DNA of 64,000 nt from Bacteroidota bacterium (GCA_029781865.1 JAKOVW010000081.1:1-64000); one strand, 5' to 3'; shown: positions 18,010 to 28,058, numbered from the stretch's first letter. Notes: generated by a model from the sequence alone, not told the origin. Program-made: numbers and translations.

Positions 18010-18915
18010 ATGAAACGTATCCATTTGATTGCCCTTTTTACATTAGTCGGTTCCTTTATTATGGAGACCTATTCACAAGGTTGCAGTGATGCCGGCTTTT
18101 GCAGCATAAGCAGCTTAAAGACAGCCCACCCTGATTCACTGGATTTTACCTACAGGAATCAATTTAAACTGGGAGGATCGATCGGCAAAGCGGATCATAA
18201 AATAGATGTTTACTCCGGTTACCTGGAATTTAGCAAAAATGTAGATAGCTGTTCAAGCGTAGAAGTTAAACTGAGCTATATCACTCAACGAAATTCGCAG
18301 ACCACAAGCAGTGGCCTTTCCGATTTGTATTTAATTGGAAATTGGCATATAGCTAAAAATTTATTTTTCACCTCCGGTTTTAAAATGGCTTTAACCGATG
18401 GTAATGATGAAATTGATGGACAGATTCTACCCATGGACTTTCAACATAGCCTGGGAACCATTGATTTAATTTTAGGATTCCGTTACGACATTAAAGGGTT
18501 TCAATTGTACTTAGCCGGACAACAGCCTTTGAATAAAAGTAAAAATACATTTGTCACGCCCAACTCCGGTAATTACGTAGATTACCAGACTACGAACAAG
18601 TATAAACGAAAAGGAGACCTTCTGTTCAGAGCATCATATCCCATCGCTGCAGGAAGTAAAATTACCATTACACCTTCGCTCTTACCTATTTATCATATCG
18701 CCGATGATGAGTATACTGATATTTCCGGTGAACAAGTATTTATCAAAAATTCCAAAGGACTTACTTTAAATGGAAATTTATTTGTCGATTTTGAATTGAA
18801 CAGAATGAATAAAATAACTTTAAGTTTTGCTGCTCCATTTGTAACAAGAAAAGTAAGACCCGACGGTTTGACCAGAAAGTATGTCGTCGGATTGGACTAT
18901 GGAATTCGGTTTTAA
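18010..18915 (+). CDS. Outer-membrane beta-barrel protein of unknown substrate
   Basis: About 301 residues starting at the ATG at 18010, which opens a signal peptide ending MET-YSQ; an in-frame ATG ten codons earlier (17980) is less likely. The mature N-terminus is Cys-containing (GCSDAGFCSISSL), a pattern I associate with Bacteroidota outer-membrane transporters of undefined function. The remainder is alternating amphipathic strands ending in an aromatic residue (GLDYGIRF), as in barrel C-termini. It lies 107 bp after the large barrel gene on the same strand and could be co-transcribed. Confidence 0.65.
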   Translation: MKRIHLIALFTLVGSFIMETYSQGCSDAGFCSISSLKTAHPDSLDFTYRNQFKLGGSIGKADHKIDVYSGYLEFSKNVDSCSSVEVKLSYITQRNSQTTSSGLSDLYLIGNWHIAKNLFFTSGFKMALTDGNDEIDGQILPMDFQHSLGTIDLILGFRYDIKGFQLYLAGQQPLNKSKNTFVTPNSGNYVDYQTTNKYKRKGDLLFRASYPIAAGSKITITPSLLPIYHIADDEYTDISGEQVFIKNSKGLTLNGNLFVDFELNRMNKITLSFAAPFVTRKVRPDGLTRKYVVGLDYGIRF

Positions 18916-18991
18916 AAACCGGAGCAAGTCAAACATTCAGGATTCATAAAATGCGATAGACTCATTTTGCAATTTGATTACAAATTAATCT

Positions 18992-19633
18992 ATGAATTTG
19001 AAATATTGTATTTTATTCAGTTGTTTGTTAGGGTCAGTAAATGTAATTATTGCACAAAACCAAAGGTTTGAACTTAGTTTAGAATACAGTCCCAATTATT
19101 CGATTTTAACAAATGCATTTGTTCCTGAGAAATATAAATTAAGCCATAATGTATTTTTAAAAACAACTTATTTATATAAAGATAAACTCCATTTAATATT
19201 TGGTTTTGGATATCTGAATACCGGCGAAAAAGAAGTTTCTGAAATCGGTGGACAAATGGGCATCGAGAAAATAAGTTTAATTCATAACTATAATTACCTT
19301 GTTCTAAGTACCGGATTAAAATTTAAAATGAATTCGCTGTTCATAATTCCGGAAATCGGATTTGGCGTACATCTTTCTCACATTACCTCTGCAATCATTA
19401 ATTATTCCAATGGAATTGAAGATATCAAAAAAGAAGAAGAGAAACTACCCGAAGGCAGTTTTTCTAAATTAACATTACCCTTATTTCTATCCATTGGAAA
19501 AGAAATCAAATTCAGATCATTTTCTGTTCTGGTTGGAATTAAATCGTATATTTCAATTAATGAAGTAGTAAGCGGCGTTCCGAGAACGAATCATTTTTAC
19601 GGAATAGGATTACTAGGAGGTATTGCATTTTAA
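18992..19633 (+). CDS. Small outer-membrane beta-barrel protein (PorT/OmpW-like size class)
   Basis: The 213-residue product has a signal peptide (LKYCILFSCLLGSVNVIIAQ) and repeated amphipathic strands such as FGYLNTGEKEVSEIGGQMG and FIIPEIGFGVHLS, ending GLLGGIAF. It fits the outer-membrane beta-barrel (OMP_b-brl) class of about 200 residues. Nothing more specific can be recognised. It is the last gene before a convergent minus-strand gene. Confidence 0.6.
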   Translation: MNLKYCILFSCLLGSVNVIIAQNQRFELSLEYSPNYSILTNAFVPEKYKLSHNVFLKTTYLYKDKLHLIFGFGYLNTGEKEVSEIGGQMGIEKISLIHNYNYLVLSTGLKFKMNSLFIIPEIGFGVHLSHITSAIINYSNGIEDIKKEEEKLPEGSFSKLTLPLFLSIGKEIKFRSFSVLVGIKSYISINEVVSGVPRTNHFYGIGLLGGIAF

Positions 19634-19750
19634 AGTAAGAATAATTTTATGCTTCCTCTTGTACCGATAATTTCACTTACAGTTTGATATATTCAATCGC
19701 TTCTTAGCTGTCAAATTAGAATAATTGCGCCATGAAATAACAAAAGAGTA

Positions 19751-19771
19751 AGTTTCACAACGTGAAATTTT
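19751..19771 (+). terminator. Weak hairpin between convergent genes
   Basis: TTTCAC (19753-19758) pairs with GTGAAA (19762-19767) around a 3-nt loop, extended by a G-T and an A-T pair and followed by a short T-run. It is 120 bp past the upstream stop codon. Confidence 0.3.
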
Positions 19772-19848
19772 CATAAAATCTTTGCAGACTTTATTTATTG
19801 CAAACAAATAAACCTGTAAACTAACTACTAATCACTGACAACCTGAAT

Positions 19849-22800
19849 TTATTCTCCCTTCCATTCCGGCAATCTACCCGGAGTGTATTGGGTGTGTTGC
19901 ATTTCTAAAGTCTGTTCGAGTTTTGCCAAATCTGCAGAGATGTTTTTTACCTCTTGGTATACTGATGTGAATTGCTTTTTTGCCAGCTCATAGGAGTTGA
20001 TATAGGTTTGTGTCGGAGCTGATGTAGTAGCCCAGAGTCCACCTACAATATTACCTATTCGACCATTTATAGACGGAGAGGTTTCAAACTCCCGTTTAGC
20101 CAGGCTTCCGTCTCCATTCAATTTAATGTTTACCTGATTCAATCTGTTTTCCAATTGATGTATGGTTTCTGAAACATTCAGGGAAACTTTGGGATTGACA
20201 AGAACAGCTTGTTTTATATATTTCATTTTATCAACCATCTCGCTTCTATAAGCATCAGTTGCAGCGGTTACCCTTCTTAGTTCTGCTACTTTTTTGCAAA
20301 ATACATCCAACGACTTTTTATCTTCAACCGGTAAGGTAGCTGCATTTAATGCTTTAACCTTAAATGATTGAGCTGGTGCTAACTCAGTGTATTTTCCGTC
20401 TTCAAATTTGCTCAGTGATACTTTATAGTTTCCGGGTAATGCCATATATCCCAGCTCCTGCGAATTAAATACATAAGATTCGTCAAAAGAACTTAAATCA
20501 ACTGGACCAAAAGCGGAATAGCGGAAATCCCAGGTAATCCGGTTCATTCCTTTCTTTGCAGCTGCTTTTAATCTGCGTACCTCATTTCCATTCTCATCGG
20601 TAATTACAAATAAAAGATGCGGTGCGGGTTGTTCATCTTCGAGTCTCATTGAATCTTTGGATGGATAATATACCATTTCCTTATTCTTGTATTTTTCTTT
20701 TTCCGCTTCCTTGCGCTTTTCTTTAATTGTTTTAATATCCTCTTTCAGGTAATAGGTAAACACAGCTCCTGGTTTGGGATTGGATGCTGTAAAGTAACTT
20801 TCGCCCTGAAAGCCCTTCCCACGTACTCCAAGTGGAATAGATTCTACATACATTAATGCATCTTTCACCGGAAAAATAGTGGCAGGCTTATCCAATGCTT
20901 CCTTCTTCATGGATCGCAAAGGACTATAATCATCCATTACATAAAATCCTCTTCCGAAAGTAGCAAGGACCAGATCATTTTCTCTTCGTTGTATTTCGAT
21001 GTCGCGTATTGCAATAGTGGGCAATCCGGATTTCAAGGGTATCCATTTTGCTCCGCCATCCAAAGTAAAATATACACCAAACTCCGAACCTACAAATAAT
21101 AAATTCCCATTTACATGATCTTCAGCAATGGTATAAATGGAACCACGTTCAGGTAAATTCGATTGTATCGCCTTCCAGGTTTTTCCCAGGTCAGTTGTTT
21201 TAAACACATAAGGATGAAAATCTCCGTACCGGTGATGATTGAACACTGCATAAGCCGTGTTTTTGTCGTGTAAGGAAGTTATGATCTGATGGACGTAACT
21301 GCGTTCAGGAGCACCTGGTATATTATCCACCTTTGTCCAGTTTTTTCCTCCGTCACTTGTAATTTGAATCAAGCCATCATCTGTTCCCACGTATAAAATA
21401 TTTTCATCGAAAGGATTTTCTGCAATGGTTGTAATATTTCCATATACATCAGTAGATGTATTTTTAGCAACTGCATCCATACTCCATACTTTATCCATCA
21501 CCATCAACTTATTTCTATCGATATTTCTGCTTAGATCAGGACTGATTACGTTCCAGCTATTACCCCGATCGTTGGTTCTAAATAAAACGTTGGCTGCAAA
21601 ATACAATCGCTGGTTACTGTATTTCGAAATTAACAACGGCGCATCCCAATTCCAACGAAAGGCCTGATCGTTTTCCCGTTCTATCGGCTTGATATCAAAA
21701 AACTCACCTGTCTTTTTATCATATCTGACCAGACCTCCATACTGAGATTGTGCATATACTATATTGGGATCAGATTGATCCACCTGCGTTTCAAATCCAT
21801 CTCCGGTACTGGTAAAATACCAATCTGAATTTGCAATTCCATTCAAACTGGTCGTTCTTGAAGGACCACCAATGCTAAAGTTATCTTGAGTACCTCCATG
21901 AATATGATAAAAAGGCAGCGTATTATCTGTTGAAACTTTATAAAACTGTGTAACCGGCAAATTGGGTTTAAACAGCCAGTTTTCCGCTGCATCAAATGAT
22001 TCGTATAAACCGCCATCGCAACCTACGAGATAATGATTGGTATTATCCGGGTCAATCCAAATAACATGATTGTCTACGTGCTTACTCTTTTCACCAAGAT
22101 TGGAAAATGTTTTGCCGCCATCTCTGCTGACGCCGAGGTACGTATTCGTTACAAATAGTTTATTGATGTCTTTCGGATCGCAATAAATTTTCTGATAATA
22201 ATTTCCGGTTGTTGAATACGATCCTTGTTTCTCCCAACTTGCACCGCGATCATTACTTCTGTAAACACCTCCATCATTTCCTTCTACGATAGCAAATAAT
22301 ACATCCGGATTTACCGGTGAATAATTAAGTCCTATTCTTCCTAATTCGCCTGAAGGCATGCCATTCATAATTTTATTCCAGCTTGCACCTGAATCGGTAC
22401 TGCGATACAAAGCAGATTCAGGACCACCTCCGATATATGTGAATACTTTACGTTGTCTCTGATGCGCTGCAGCATAAACGATATTTGGATATCTCGGATC
22501 CACTATGACTTCATTAAATCCGGTGTAATCACTTACTTTCAATACCTGTTTCCAGGTATTGCCTCCATCTGTCGTCTTATAAATTCCCCGCTCACCGCCG
22601 GATGTCCATAGTGGTCCATATGCAGCAACATAAACAATATCCGGATTGGTTGGATCGATGGCGATTCTTCCGATATGTTCTGAGGATTTCAAACCCATGT
22701 TTTTCCAGCTTTTCCCTCCATCTTCTGATTTATAAATACCATCTCCATAGGCAACACTTCTCTGGTTGTTATTTTCTCCGCTACCTACCCAAACTATATT

Positions 22801-23136
22801 GGTGTTTTTAGGGTCAATTGCCAGGCAGCCTATGGAATAGGATCCTTCGCCATCAAATACCGGGGTAAATGTGATCCCTGCATTATTCGTTTTCCAGACA
22901 CCACCACAGGCGGCGGCTACATAATATTGATTGTGATTCGTTGGGTTTACGGCCAGATCTGCTATTCTTCCGGAAGTTAAAGCAGGACCTAAACTGCGGA
23001 ATTTCAAGCCACTAAATATAGAATTTTCAATGGTATCTTTATTAGGCTCTTTAACCGTTGCCGGTTTTGATTTTTTTTGGCCACTTAAAAGTATGGACGA
23101 AAAGATGAAAAGTAGAATCGATAAGCTGCGTATCAT
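19849..23136 (-). CDS. Secreted BNR/VPS10-type beta-propeller protein
   Basis: This 1095-residue protein has a signal peptide (SLSILLFIFSSILLSGQ). From residue ~45 it carries many sialidase-type BNR repeats with the S-x-DGGKSW / TTDGGNTW asp-box motif, spanning two propellers to ~residue 720. A C-terminal ~350-residue beta-sandwich and helical region follows (WDFRYSAFGP, then helices with QLENRLNQVNIKL). The family is usually annotated as WD40/YVTN/BNR-like or sortilin-related, and its substrate is not known. The start sits 19 bp below a TATTTTTG -7 box. No T9SS sorting domain is visible; the protein ends YTPGRLPEWKGE. Confidence 0.85.
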   Translation of the reverse strand: MIRSLSILLFIFSSILLSGQKKSKPATVKEPNKDTIENSIFSGLKFRSLGPALTSGRIADLAVNPTNHNQYYVAAACGGVWKTNNAGITFTPVFDGEGSYSIGCLAIDPKNTNIVWVGSGENNNQRSVAYGDGIYKSEDGGKSWKNMGLKSSEHIGRIAIDPTNPDIVYVAAYGPLWTSGGERGIYKTTDGGNTWKQVLKVSDYTGFNEVIVDPRYPNIVYAAAHQRQRKVFTYIGGGPESALYRSTDSGASWNKIMNGMPSGELGRIGLNYSPVNPDVLFAIVEGNDGGVYRSNDRGASWEKQGSYSTTGNYYQKIYCDPKDINKLFVTNTYLGVSRDGGKTFSNLGEKSKHVDNHVIWIDPDNTNHYLVGCDGGLYESFDAAENWLFKPNLPVTQFYKVSTDNTLPFYHIHGGTQDNFSIGGPSRTTSLNGIANSDWYFTSTGDGFETQVDQSDPNIVYAQSQYGGLVRYDKKTGEFFDIKPIERENDQAFRWNWDAPLLISKYSNQRLYFAANVLFRTNDRGNSWNVISPDLSRNIDRNKLMVMDKVWSMDAVAKNTSTDVYGNITTIAENPFDENILYVGTDDGLIQITSDGGKNWTKVDNIPGAPERSYVHQIITSLHDKNTAYAVFNHHRYGDFHPYVFKTTDLGKTWKAIQSNLPERGSIYTIAEDHVNGNLLFVGSEFGVYFTLDGGAKWIPLKSGLPTIAIRDIEIQRRENDLVLATFGRGFYVMDDYSPLRSMKKEALDKPATIFPVKDALMYVESIPLGVRGKGFQGESYFTASNPKPGAVFTYYLKEDIKTIKEKRKEAEKEKYKNKEMVYYPSKDSMRLEDEQPAPHLLFVITDENGNEVRRLKAAAKKGMNRITWDFRYSAFGPVDLSSFDESYVFNSQELGYMALPGNYKVSLSKFEDGKYTELAPAQSFKVKALNAATLPVEDKKSLDVFCKKVAELRRVTAATDAYRSEMVDKMKYIKQAVLVNPKVSLNVSETIHQLENRLNQVNIKLNGDGSLAKREFETSPSINGRIGNIVGGLWATTSAPTQTYINSYELAKKQFTSVYQEVKNISADLAKLEQTLEMQHTQYTPGRLPEWKGE

Positions 23137-23154
23137 ATATTGGTTTTAAGCTTG

Positions 23155-23162
23155 CAAAAATA
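23155..23162 (-). promoter_or_regulatory. -7 box TATTTTTG upstream of the BNR gene
   Basis: Exact TAnnTTTG match on the minus strand, 18 bp before the ATG at 23136. No -33 TTG is evident. Confidence 0.3.
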
Positions 23163-23328
23163 CTATTAAGTTATTTGTGGAACGGCTCAGAATATGCGAA
23201 CTCCTTAAAAAGAAATTATTCCTTATTTTTACAGCCGCCTTTTAGCAGAAAGGGCTTAAGCTCATTTTAATGAATGCGAATTGACTGACCAATTTCGAAA
23301 AACATATTCTAAACAAAAATTCACAAAC

Positions 23329-23874
23329 ATGAAAAAAATCATTTATTCCGTAATCTTATGTACTGCGTTTTCCATCAGTGCAACTGCTGTTTCCGCGCAA
23401 GGCAAACCAGCAAAATTGCCCATGGAGAATAAAGCTTCCATTGAAAAATTTTTAAAGGAAGTTTATGATGCATTTGAAAAAAAGGACTACAAAGCTTTGA
23501 AAAATCTGTACGATGGACGCGCCGGAGAAATCAGTCCCGATGGTTCACTTACTATGGGAATCAAAAATCTGGATGCAGCATGGAAAGCATTTCACGCGAT
23601 GATCGATGAGAAACCAAGTTTCTCCTATCAGTTAACTTCTTCCAGAATGGTTGATAATGATATTGCAGTAATCACATGGAATGAAGAAGACGACATAAAA
23701 ATTAAGGGAAAACAGATTGGTGGTAAAATGATTGGAATGGCTGTACTTAAAAAAAGAAATGACAGCTGGCAAATTCAATTCGATTGCTTAACTCCGGTTA
23801 CCGCTATGCCTATGCCTCCTGCGATGCCTGAGAAAAAAATGGATGCACCAGCCGATACCAGTTCAGGAAAATAA
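23329..23874 (+). CDS. Secreted NTF2-like (DUF4440/SnoaL-type) protein
   Basis: About 181 residues. I prefer the ATG at 23329, which begins a signal peptide (KKIIYSVILCTAFSISATAVSAQ), over a TTG at 23281. The mature protein has a typical NTF2-like pattern: helix EKFLKEVYDAFEKKDYKALKNLYD, then the cone-shaped sheet with ISPDGSLTMGIKNL and SWQIQFDCLTP. The C-terminus is rich in Pro, Met and Ala. Such proteins may bind small ligands or be enzymes; no catalytic residues can be assigned. A strong terminator follows, so it is probably a single-gene unit. Confidence 0.75.
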   Translation: MKKIIYSVILCTAFSISATAVSAQGKPAKLPMENKASIEKFLKEVYDAFEKKDYKALKNLYDGRAGEISPDGSLTMGIKNLDAAWKAFHAMIDEKPSFSYQLTSSRMVDNDIAVITWNEEDDIKIKGKQIGGKMIGMAVLKKRNDSWQIQFDCLTPVTAMPMPPAMPEKKMDAPADTSSGK

Positions 23875-23896
23875 TGTTTTGATATTAAAATACTTT

Positions 23897-23930
23897 AACC
23901 CGGATTGATACAAAACAATCCGGGTTTTTT
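23897..23930 (+). terminator. Rho-independent terminator
   Basis: AACCCGGATTG (23897-23907) pairs perfectly over 11 bp with CAATCCGGGTT (23916-23926) around an 8-nt loop, followed by a T6 tract. It is 23 bp after the NTF2-like gene. Confidence 0.9.
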
Positions 23931-24065
23931 ATTGGTATTTGTAAGGATCATTGGAACAATTGTCCACAAATCAAATTCTAATGAATTGCAAATAACTGAA
24001 TACACCCAGGCATTTAAAAACAATCTTATCACTTTTTACATTCTATTCTTTTAAATCATTTATAA

Positions 24066-24503
24066 GTGTTCCGGAGAATACGTTACGAAATCATAAAAAT
24101 TGCAAGGGCGCACGCCACTTCACATGAAATAGCCTACGGCGCAGCTATTGGAGCCTTTATCAGCATATTTCCAACATTTGGTACAGGTACATTATTGGTT
24201 TTACTACTATATCGTATTCTTAACTTCAATCTTGTTGCAGCGGTCAGTGGCAGTTTAATTTCAAATCTGTTTACTGCACCTTTCTTTTTATTGCTTAGTT
24301 ATAAAATTGGGTGCCTGTTTTGGGTGCCCAGTGCTCCTCTTGAATTAAAAACCTGGTATAAACATTTGGATGAAGTCGGTATGTCTGTTTTGATCGGAAG
24401 CTTTTTATTAAGTCTTGTAAGCAGTATTCTTATTTACTTTGCAGTAAAATATATTGTGCAACATTATCGTAAAAATAAAATGCGGTTTCCTCATACCACC
24501 TGA
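24066..24503 (+). CDS. DUF2062 membrane protein
   Basis: This 145-residue protein starts at GTG (24066); there is no suitable ATG before the conserved region. It matches DUF2062: SHEIAYGAAIGAFISIFPTFG, then LLVLLLYRILNFNLVAAVSG with SNLFTAPFFLLLSYKIG. It has about three membrane helices and a basic C-terminus. The function of the family is unknown. Its stop is 11 bp before the phospholipase-D-family gene, so the two are likely co-transcribed and may both act at the inner membrane. Confidence 0.82.
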   Translation: MFRRIRYEIIKIARAHATSHEIAYGAAIGAFISIFPTFGTGTLLVLLLYRILNFNLVAAVSGSLISNLFTAPFFLLLSYKIGCLFWVPSAPLELKTWYKHLDEVGMSVLIGSFLLSLVSSILIYFAVKYIVQHYRKNKMRFPHTT

Positions 24504-24514
24504 TTTCAATAGGG

Positions 24515-25699
24515 ATGAAATTCGTTAAGAAAAGAGCGGTTGAATATGTAAACTCCTTTGAAGAAGCTGATCGCATTGTTTTGCTAAGAAGTGGACAGCA
24601 CTATTTCAATTCCTTAATCCAATTAATTGAATCTGCTCAAAAAATTATTCATCTTCAAATGTATATTTTGAATGATGATGCCATTGGCAACATTGTACTT
24701 GATGCATTGATCAATGCCAGAAAAAGAGGCGTTGACATTTTTGTCGTTGCAGATGGATTTGGATCGAATCAGCTTACCAATACCTATAAAGAGAAACTGA
24801 TTCAGGCCGGAATCAATTTCAGAATTTTTTCGCGCATATCCCTGTTTAAAAACCTTAGTATTGGACGGAGAATGCATCATAAAATAGTGGTGGCAGACGG
24901 TCAAAAAGCCTTAGTTGGTGGAATAAACATTGCTGATAAATATTACGGACCGGACCATACAGAACCCTGGCTTGACTTTGCTGTATTTCTTGAAGGCAAT
25001 GTCAGCAAGAAGCTCGAAAAGATATGTTACCAGATTGAAGAAAAAAAATACTATTTATCCCGCAATCCTTCAGAAAAATACAAAGCGAAAACCAGGCCCA
25101 TTCTGATCAATATCCGTCAAAATGATTGGCTGCGAAATAAAAAACAAGTTTCCCAAAGTTATCATCTTGCTATCCGGAATGCAGAAAAGAGCATTGTCAT
25201 ATTCGCGAGTTACTTCTTGCCCGGACTGCGATTGAGATTAGCGCTGGAAGCGGCTTCCAGAAGAGGAGTCAAAATAACCCTTGTACTACCGGGTATTTCT
25301 GATATTCCGCTTGCACTGAATGCAACCTATTTCCTTTATTACTGGTTGCTCAAAAACAACATGCGCATTTTTGAATGGAAGAAGTCTGTATTGCACGCAA
25401 AAATTGCTATTGTCGATGATGAATGGATGACTGTCGGATCCTTTAATTTAAATGTGCTCAGTACGTATGCAAGTATTGAATCAAACGTGGATATTCTGGA
25501 CAAGGATTTTGTAAAAAATGCTCGTTCAGTTATTGATAAAATCATCGAGGAAGGTTGTGAAGAAATTACAATACATCGCAAACGACCGTTTTTAACAAGG
25601 ATCAGAGAGCGGATTGCCTATTTCCTCGGACGTACCTTGATCAAAACAATCACCTTCTTTCCCACTTTTAAGAATTTCTATTCCAGGATGGTAGATTAA
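24515..25699 (+). CDS. Phospholipase D-family enzyme, cardiolipin-synthase-like
   Basis: This 394-residue protein has two HxKx4D motifs: HHKIVVAD in the first half (followed by GGINIADKY) and HAKIAIVD in the second half (followed by GSFNLN). Both are intact, as needed for the two-His PLD mechanism. It lacks the N-terminal transmembrane helices of classical Cls, so it resembles the ClsB/ClsC-type group. The expected reaction is transfer of a phosphatidyl group to make cardiolipin or a related lipid. It follows a DUF2062 gene by 11 bp. Confidence 0.85.
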   Translation: MKFVKKRAVEYVNSFEEADRIVLLRSGQHYFNSLIQLIESAQKIIHLQMYILNDDAIGNIVLDALINARKRGVDIFVVADGFGSNQLTNTYKEKLIQAGINFRIFSRISLFKNLSIGRRMHHKIVVADGQKALVGGINIADKYYGPDHTEPWLDFAVFLEGNVSKKLEKICYQIEEKKYYLSRNPSEKYKAKTRPILINIRQNDWLRNKKQVSQSYHLAIRNAEKSIVIFASYFLPGLRLRLALEAASRRGVKITLVLPGISDIPLALNATYFLYYWLLKNNMRIFEWKKSVLHAKIAIVDDEWMTVGSFNLNVLSTYASIESNVDILDKDFVKNARSVIDKIIEEGCEEITIHRKRPFLTRIRERIAYFLGRTLIKTITFFPTFKNFYSRMVD

Positions 25700-25874
25700 T
25701 CCATTTCGTATGAAGTGGTTAAATTCATTTCTATCTGGTATTATCAATAATAAGTCCGGAGTTGCCGGATCATACCTATATTTATACTTTTACTGATATT
25801 TCAATTGATTCTAGACCATACAATTATTTCTGAACTCTGATAAACCATTCTTGATTTCACAAGTCTAAACAATC

Positions 25875-26390
25875 ATGTACTTATTCAGTGCCCGTTGGCT
25901 AACTTCAATTGCTTTTTGCTTGATTACTTTGAATCTCATAGCTCAAAATCAATATCGCGTCTATTTCTTTTTACTCGAAGACTGCAAAATCACCCAGGCT
26001 TATATTCCTGAAATTAAAAAACTCAAAGCTGAGTTTGAATCAGATAGCATTGAATTTAAAGCTTTTTTTCCGAATCCATCTTCAGATGATAGCCTGGTTA
26101 AAACCTTTGTTGAGGAATATCAACCTGAGCTCACATGTGTAGTCGACATTAATCAATCTATGGCCAAAAAATTTGACATCACGGTCATGCCTGAAGTTGT
26201 AGTTTATAATGAAAATAAAAATACCGTGCTCTACCAGGGTAGAATTGACAATCTGTTTGCAGCACCTGGAAGAAAAAGAGCCAAAGCAACTACTCATGAA
26301 TTAAGAGATTGTCTGGACAAAGTCCGGAAAGCCTATACCATTCAAGCCTTAAAAACCAAAGCTATAGGCTGTTACCTGACCAGATTATAA
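25875..26390 (+). CDS. Secreted thioredoxin-fold (AhpC/TSA-like) protein with a single active-site-region Cys
   Basis: This 171-residue protein has a signal peptide (SIAFCLITLNLIAQ). A thioredoxin-like core follows: YRVYFFLLEDCKITQAYIPEIKKL, where the usual CxxC is reduced to one Cys, then the conserved cis-Pro region FDITVMPEVVVYN and GRIDNLF. The sequence resembles redoxin-domain partners of copper monooxygenases. Because only one Cys is in the active-site loop, a disulfide reductase role is doubtful; copper or thiol handling is possible. It lies 46 bp before the cytochrome/monooxygenase gene. Confidence 0.7.
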   Translation: MYLFSARWLTSIAFCLITLNLIAQNQYRVYFFLLEDCKITQAYIPEIKKLKAEFESDSIEFKAFFPNPSSDDSLVKTFVEEYQPELTCVVDINQSMAKKFDITVMPEVVVYNENKNTVLYQGRIDNLFAAPGRKRAKATTHELRDCLDKVRKAYTIQALKTKAIGCYLTRL

Positions 26391-26436
26391 TTTTGACCAT
26401 TAATCCTTTATCTTCGAATATTAATTCAGCTTAATT

Positions 26437-27990
26437 ATGAAATATATTTACCCGGTAGTTCTCTTTTTTGTTTCCATTTCTTCAAATGCACAAACATTTT
26501 CAGAGCATGTTGCAAGTATAATTTATACGCATTGCAGCACCTGTCATCGTGCTGGTGAAATTGCTCCTTTTCCATTGACCAATTATAATGAAGTAAAAGA
26601 TCGTGCGGGCTCAATAAAGTATGTAACGGGAATACGTTACATGCCTCCCTGGAAACCGGATCCATCTTATAGAAATTACCAACACGAAAATTATTTGACC
26701 GATAATGAAATTGCAACGATAGCTAATTGGGTTGATGCAGGAATGCCACATGGAGATGTTTCTAAAGAACCGGCATTTCCCAATTTTCCAAAAGGATCCC
26801 AAATCGGCACGCCTGACCTGGTTGTTTCTTTTTCACAAAAATATGTTCATAAAGGAAATGGAAAAGATGAATACCGGTATTTTGTATTACCCACCAATCT
26901 GACAGAAGATAAAGAATTGATTGCTCTGGAAATGCGTCCCGGGAACAGGCAGGTCGTGCATCATACTTTATTTTGGGCCGACAATACCGGCAAAGCCCGC
27001 GCTGAAGATGCCAAATCCCCTGAATATGGTTATTCCAGTGGCTCAGGAAATTTAAGTTTTGGAGATCAGTTACCCGGATATGTACCCGGACAGAAACCAA
27101 ATCTTTATAACAATGGCATGTCTCAAAAATTACCCAAAGGTTCTGATTTGGTTTTGCAAATGCATTTTGCACCAACTACTATTGACCAGGAAGACAGCTC
27201 TTCTGTAAATTTGTTTTTTGCCAAGCAAGCTTCCCCACGTACAGTTTATAGCAAAATATTGCTCCCGACTGATTTGGTCAATGGTCCATTCATCATCCCT
27301 GCCAACACTGTCCGGAATTTTCATGCAGTTTATAAAATACCAACTAAAGTAAGTCTCTTAGGTATATGGCCTCATTGCCATAAACTGGGCAAAAACTGGG
27401 AAGTATATGCATTACTGCCTGATGGTTCTCAAGTTCCCCTGATAAAAATTGGAGACTGGGATTTTAACTGGCAGGGTGGTTACTATTTTCAGAAATTGAT
27501 TGTGTTACCGGTTGGAACCGAGATTCATGCTTTTGCAACTTATGATAATACAACTGATAATCCGGTAAACCCTAATTCTCCGCCTAAGTCCATTACCTGG
27601 GGTGAAAGTACAACTGATGAGATGTTCTATCTTCCGCTTTCATTTGTATTATATCAGCCCGGAGATGAAGATATACTATTAGCAAATGAAGATTTCTCAG
27701 GGAGCAGCGGAAATAACGAAAATATAAAAACTGAATTGAATGTTGTATTTCCTAATCCCGCAAAAGATGAAATCAATATTCCATTTTCACTCAATTCAGA
27801 TCAACATATTCAAATAAACATCCTTAATCTCATGGGACAAAAGGTACAGAGCCTTATAGATAATAGAATTTATATGCAGGGGCAACATGTTTTGAATGTC
27901 AAAACACCAAATGTTGAAAATGGCGTATATATCATTCAGCTTAGAACGAGTCAGGGAAGTTGGTGTCAGAAGCTGTTATTACAGAGATAA
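26437..27990 (+). CDS. Cytochrome c / PHM-like copper monooxygenase fusion with T9SS sorting domain
   Basis: This 517-residue secreted protein starts with a signal peptide (~1-19). A c-type heme motif CSTCH (C33-C36-H37) follows in a short cytochrome domain (~20-110). A peptidylglycine-hydroxylating-monooxygenase-like region (~125-410) has all copper ligands in the right order: HH at 175-176 and H243 for one site, H313-C-H315 and M396 for the other. A T9SS type A domain ends the protein (VVFPNPAKDEINI... QKLLLQR). The family is annotated as ascorbate-dependent type 2 copper monooxygenase. Substrate unknown. It probably uses the upstream thioredoxin-like gene product. Confidence 0.85.
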   Translation: MKYIYPVVLFFVSISSNAQTFSEHVASIIYTHCSTCHRAGEIAPFPLTNYNEVKDRAGSIKYVTGIRYMPPWKPDPSYRNYQHENYLTDNEIATIANWVDAGMPHGDVSKEPAFPNFPKGSQIGTPDLVVSFSQKYVHKGNGKDEYRYFVLPTNLTEDKELIALEMRPGNRQVVHHTLFWADNTGKARAEDAKSPEYGYSSGSGNLSFGDQLPGYVPGQKPNLYNNGMSQKLPKGSDLVLQMHFAPTTIDQEDSSSVNLFFAKQASPRTVYSKILLPTDLVNGPFIIPANTVRNFHAVYKIPTKVSLLGIWPHCHKLGKNWEVYALLPDGSQVPLIKIGDWDFNWQGGYYFQKLIVLPVGTEIHAFATYDNTTDNPVNPNSPPKSITWGESTTDEMFYLPLSFVLYQPGDEDILLANEDFSGSSGNNENIKTELNVVFPNPAKDEINIPFSLNSDQHIQINILNLMGQKVQSLIDNRIYMQGQHVLNVKTPNVENGVYIIQLRTSQGSWCQKLLLQR

Positions 27991-28058
27991 GTACTTCTTC
28001 GGTTTACTGCATTTCTAGTTTACTCCAAGATCGACGCGTTCTATACATACATCTTAAT

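Noticed and set aside
26762-27175. Minus-strand frame inside the copper monooxygenase
   Set aside because: Antisense to a gene with intact heme, copper and sorting motifs.
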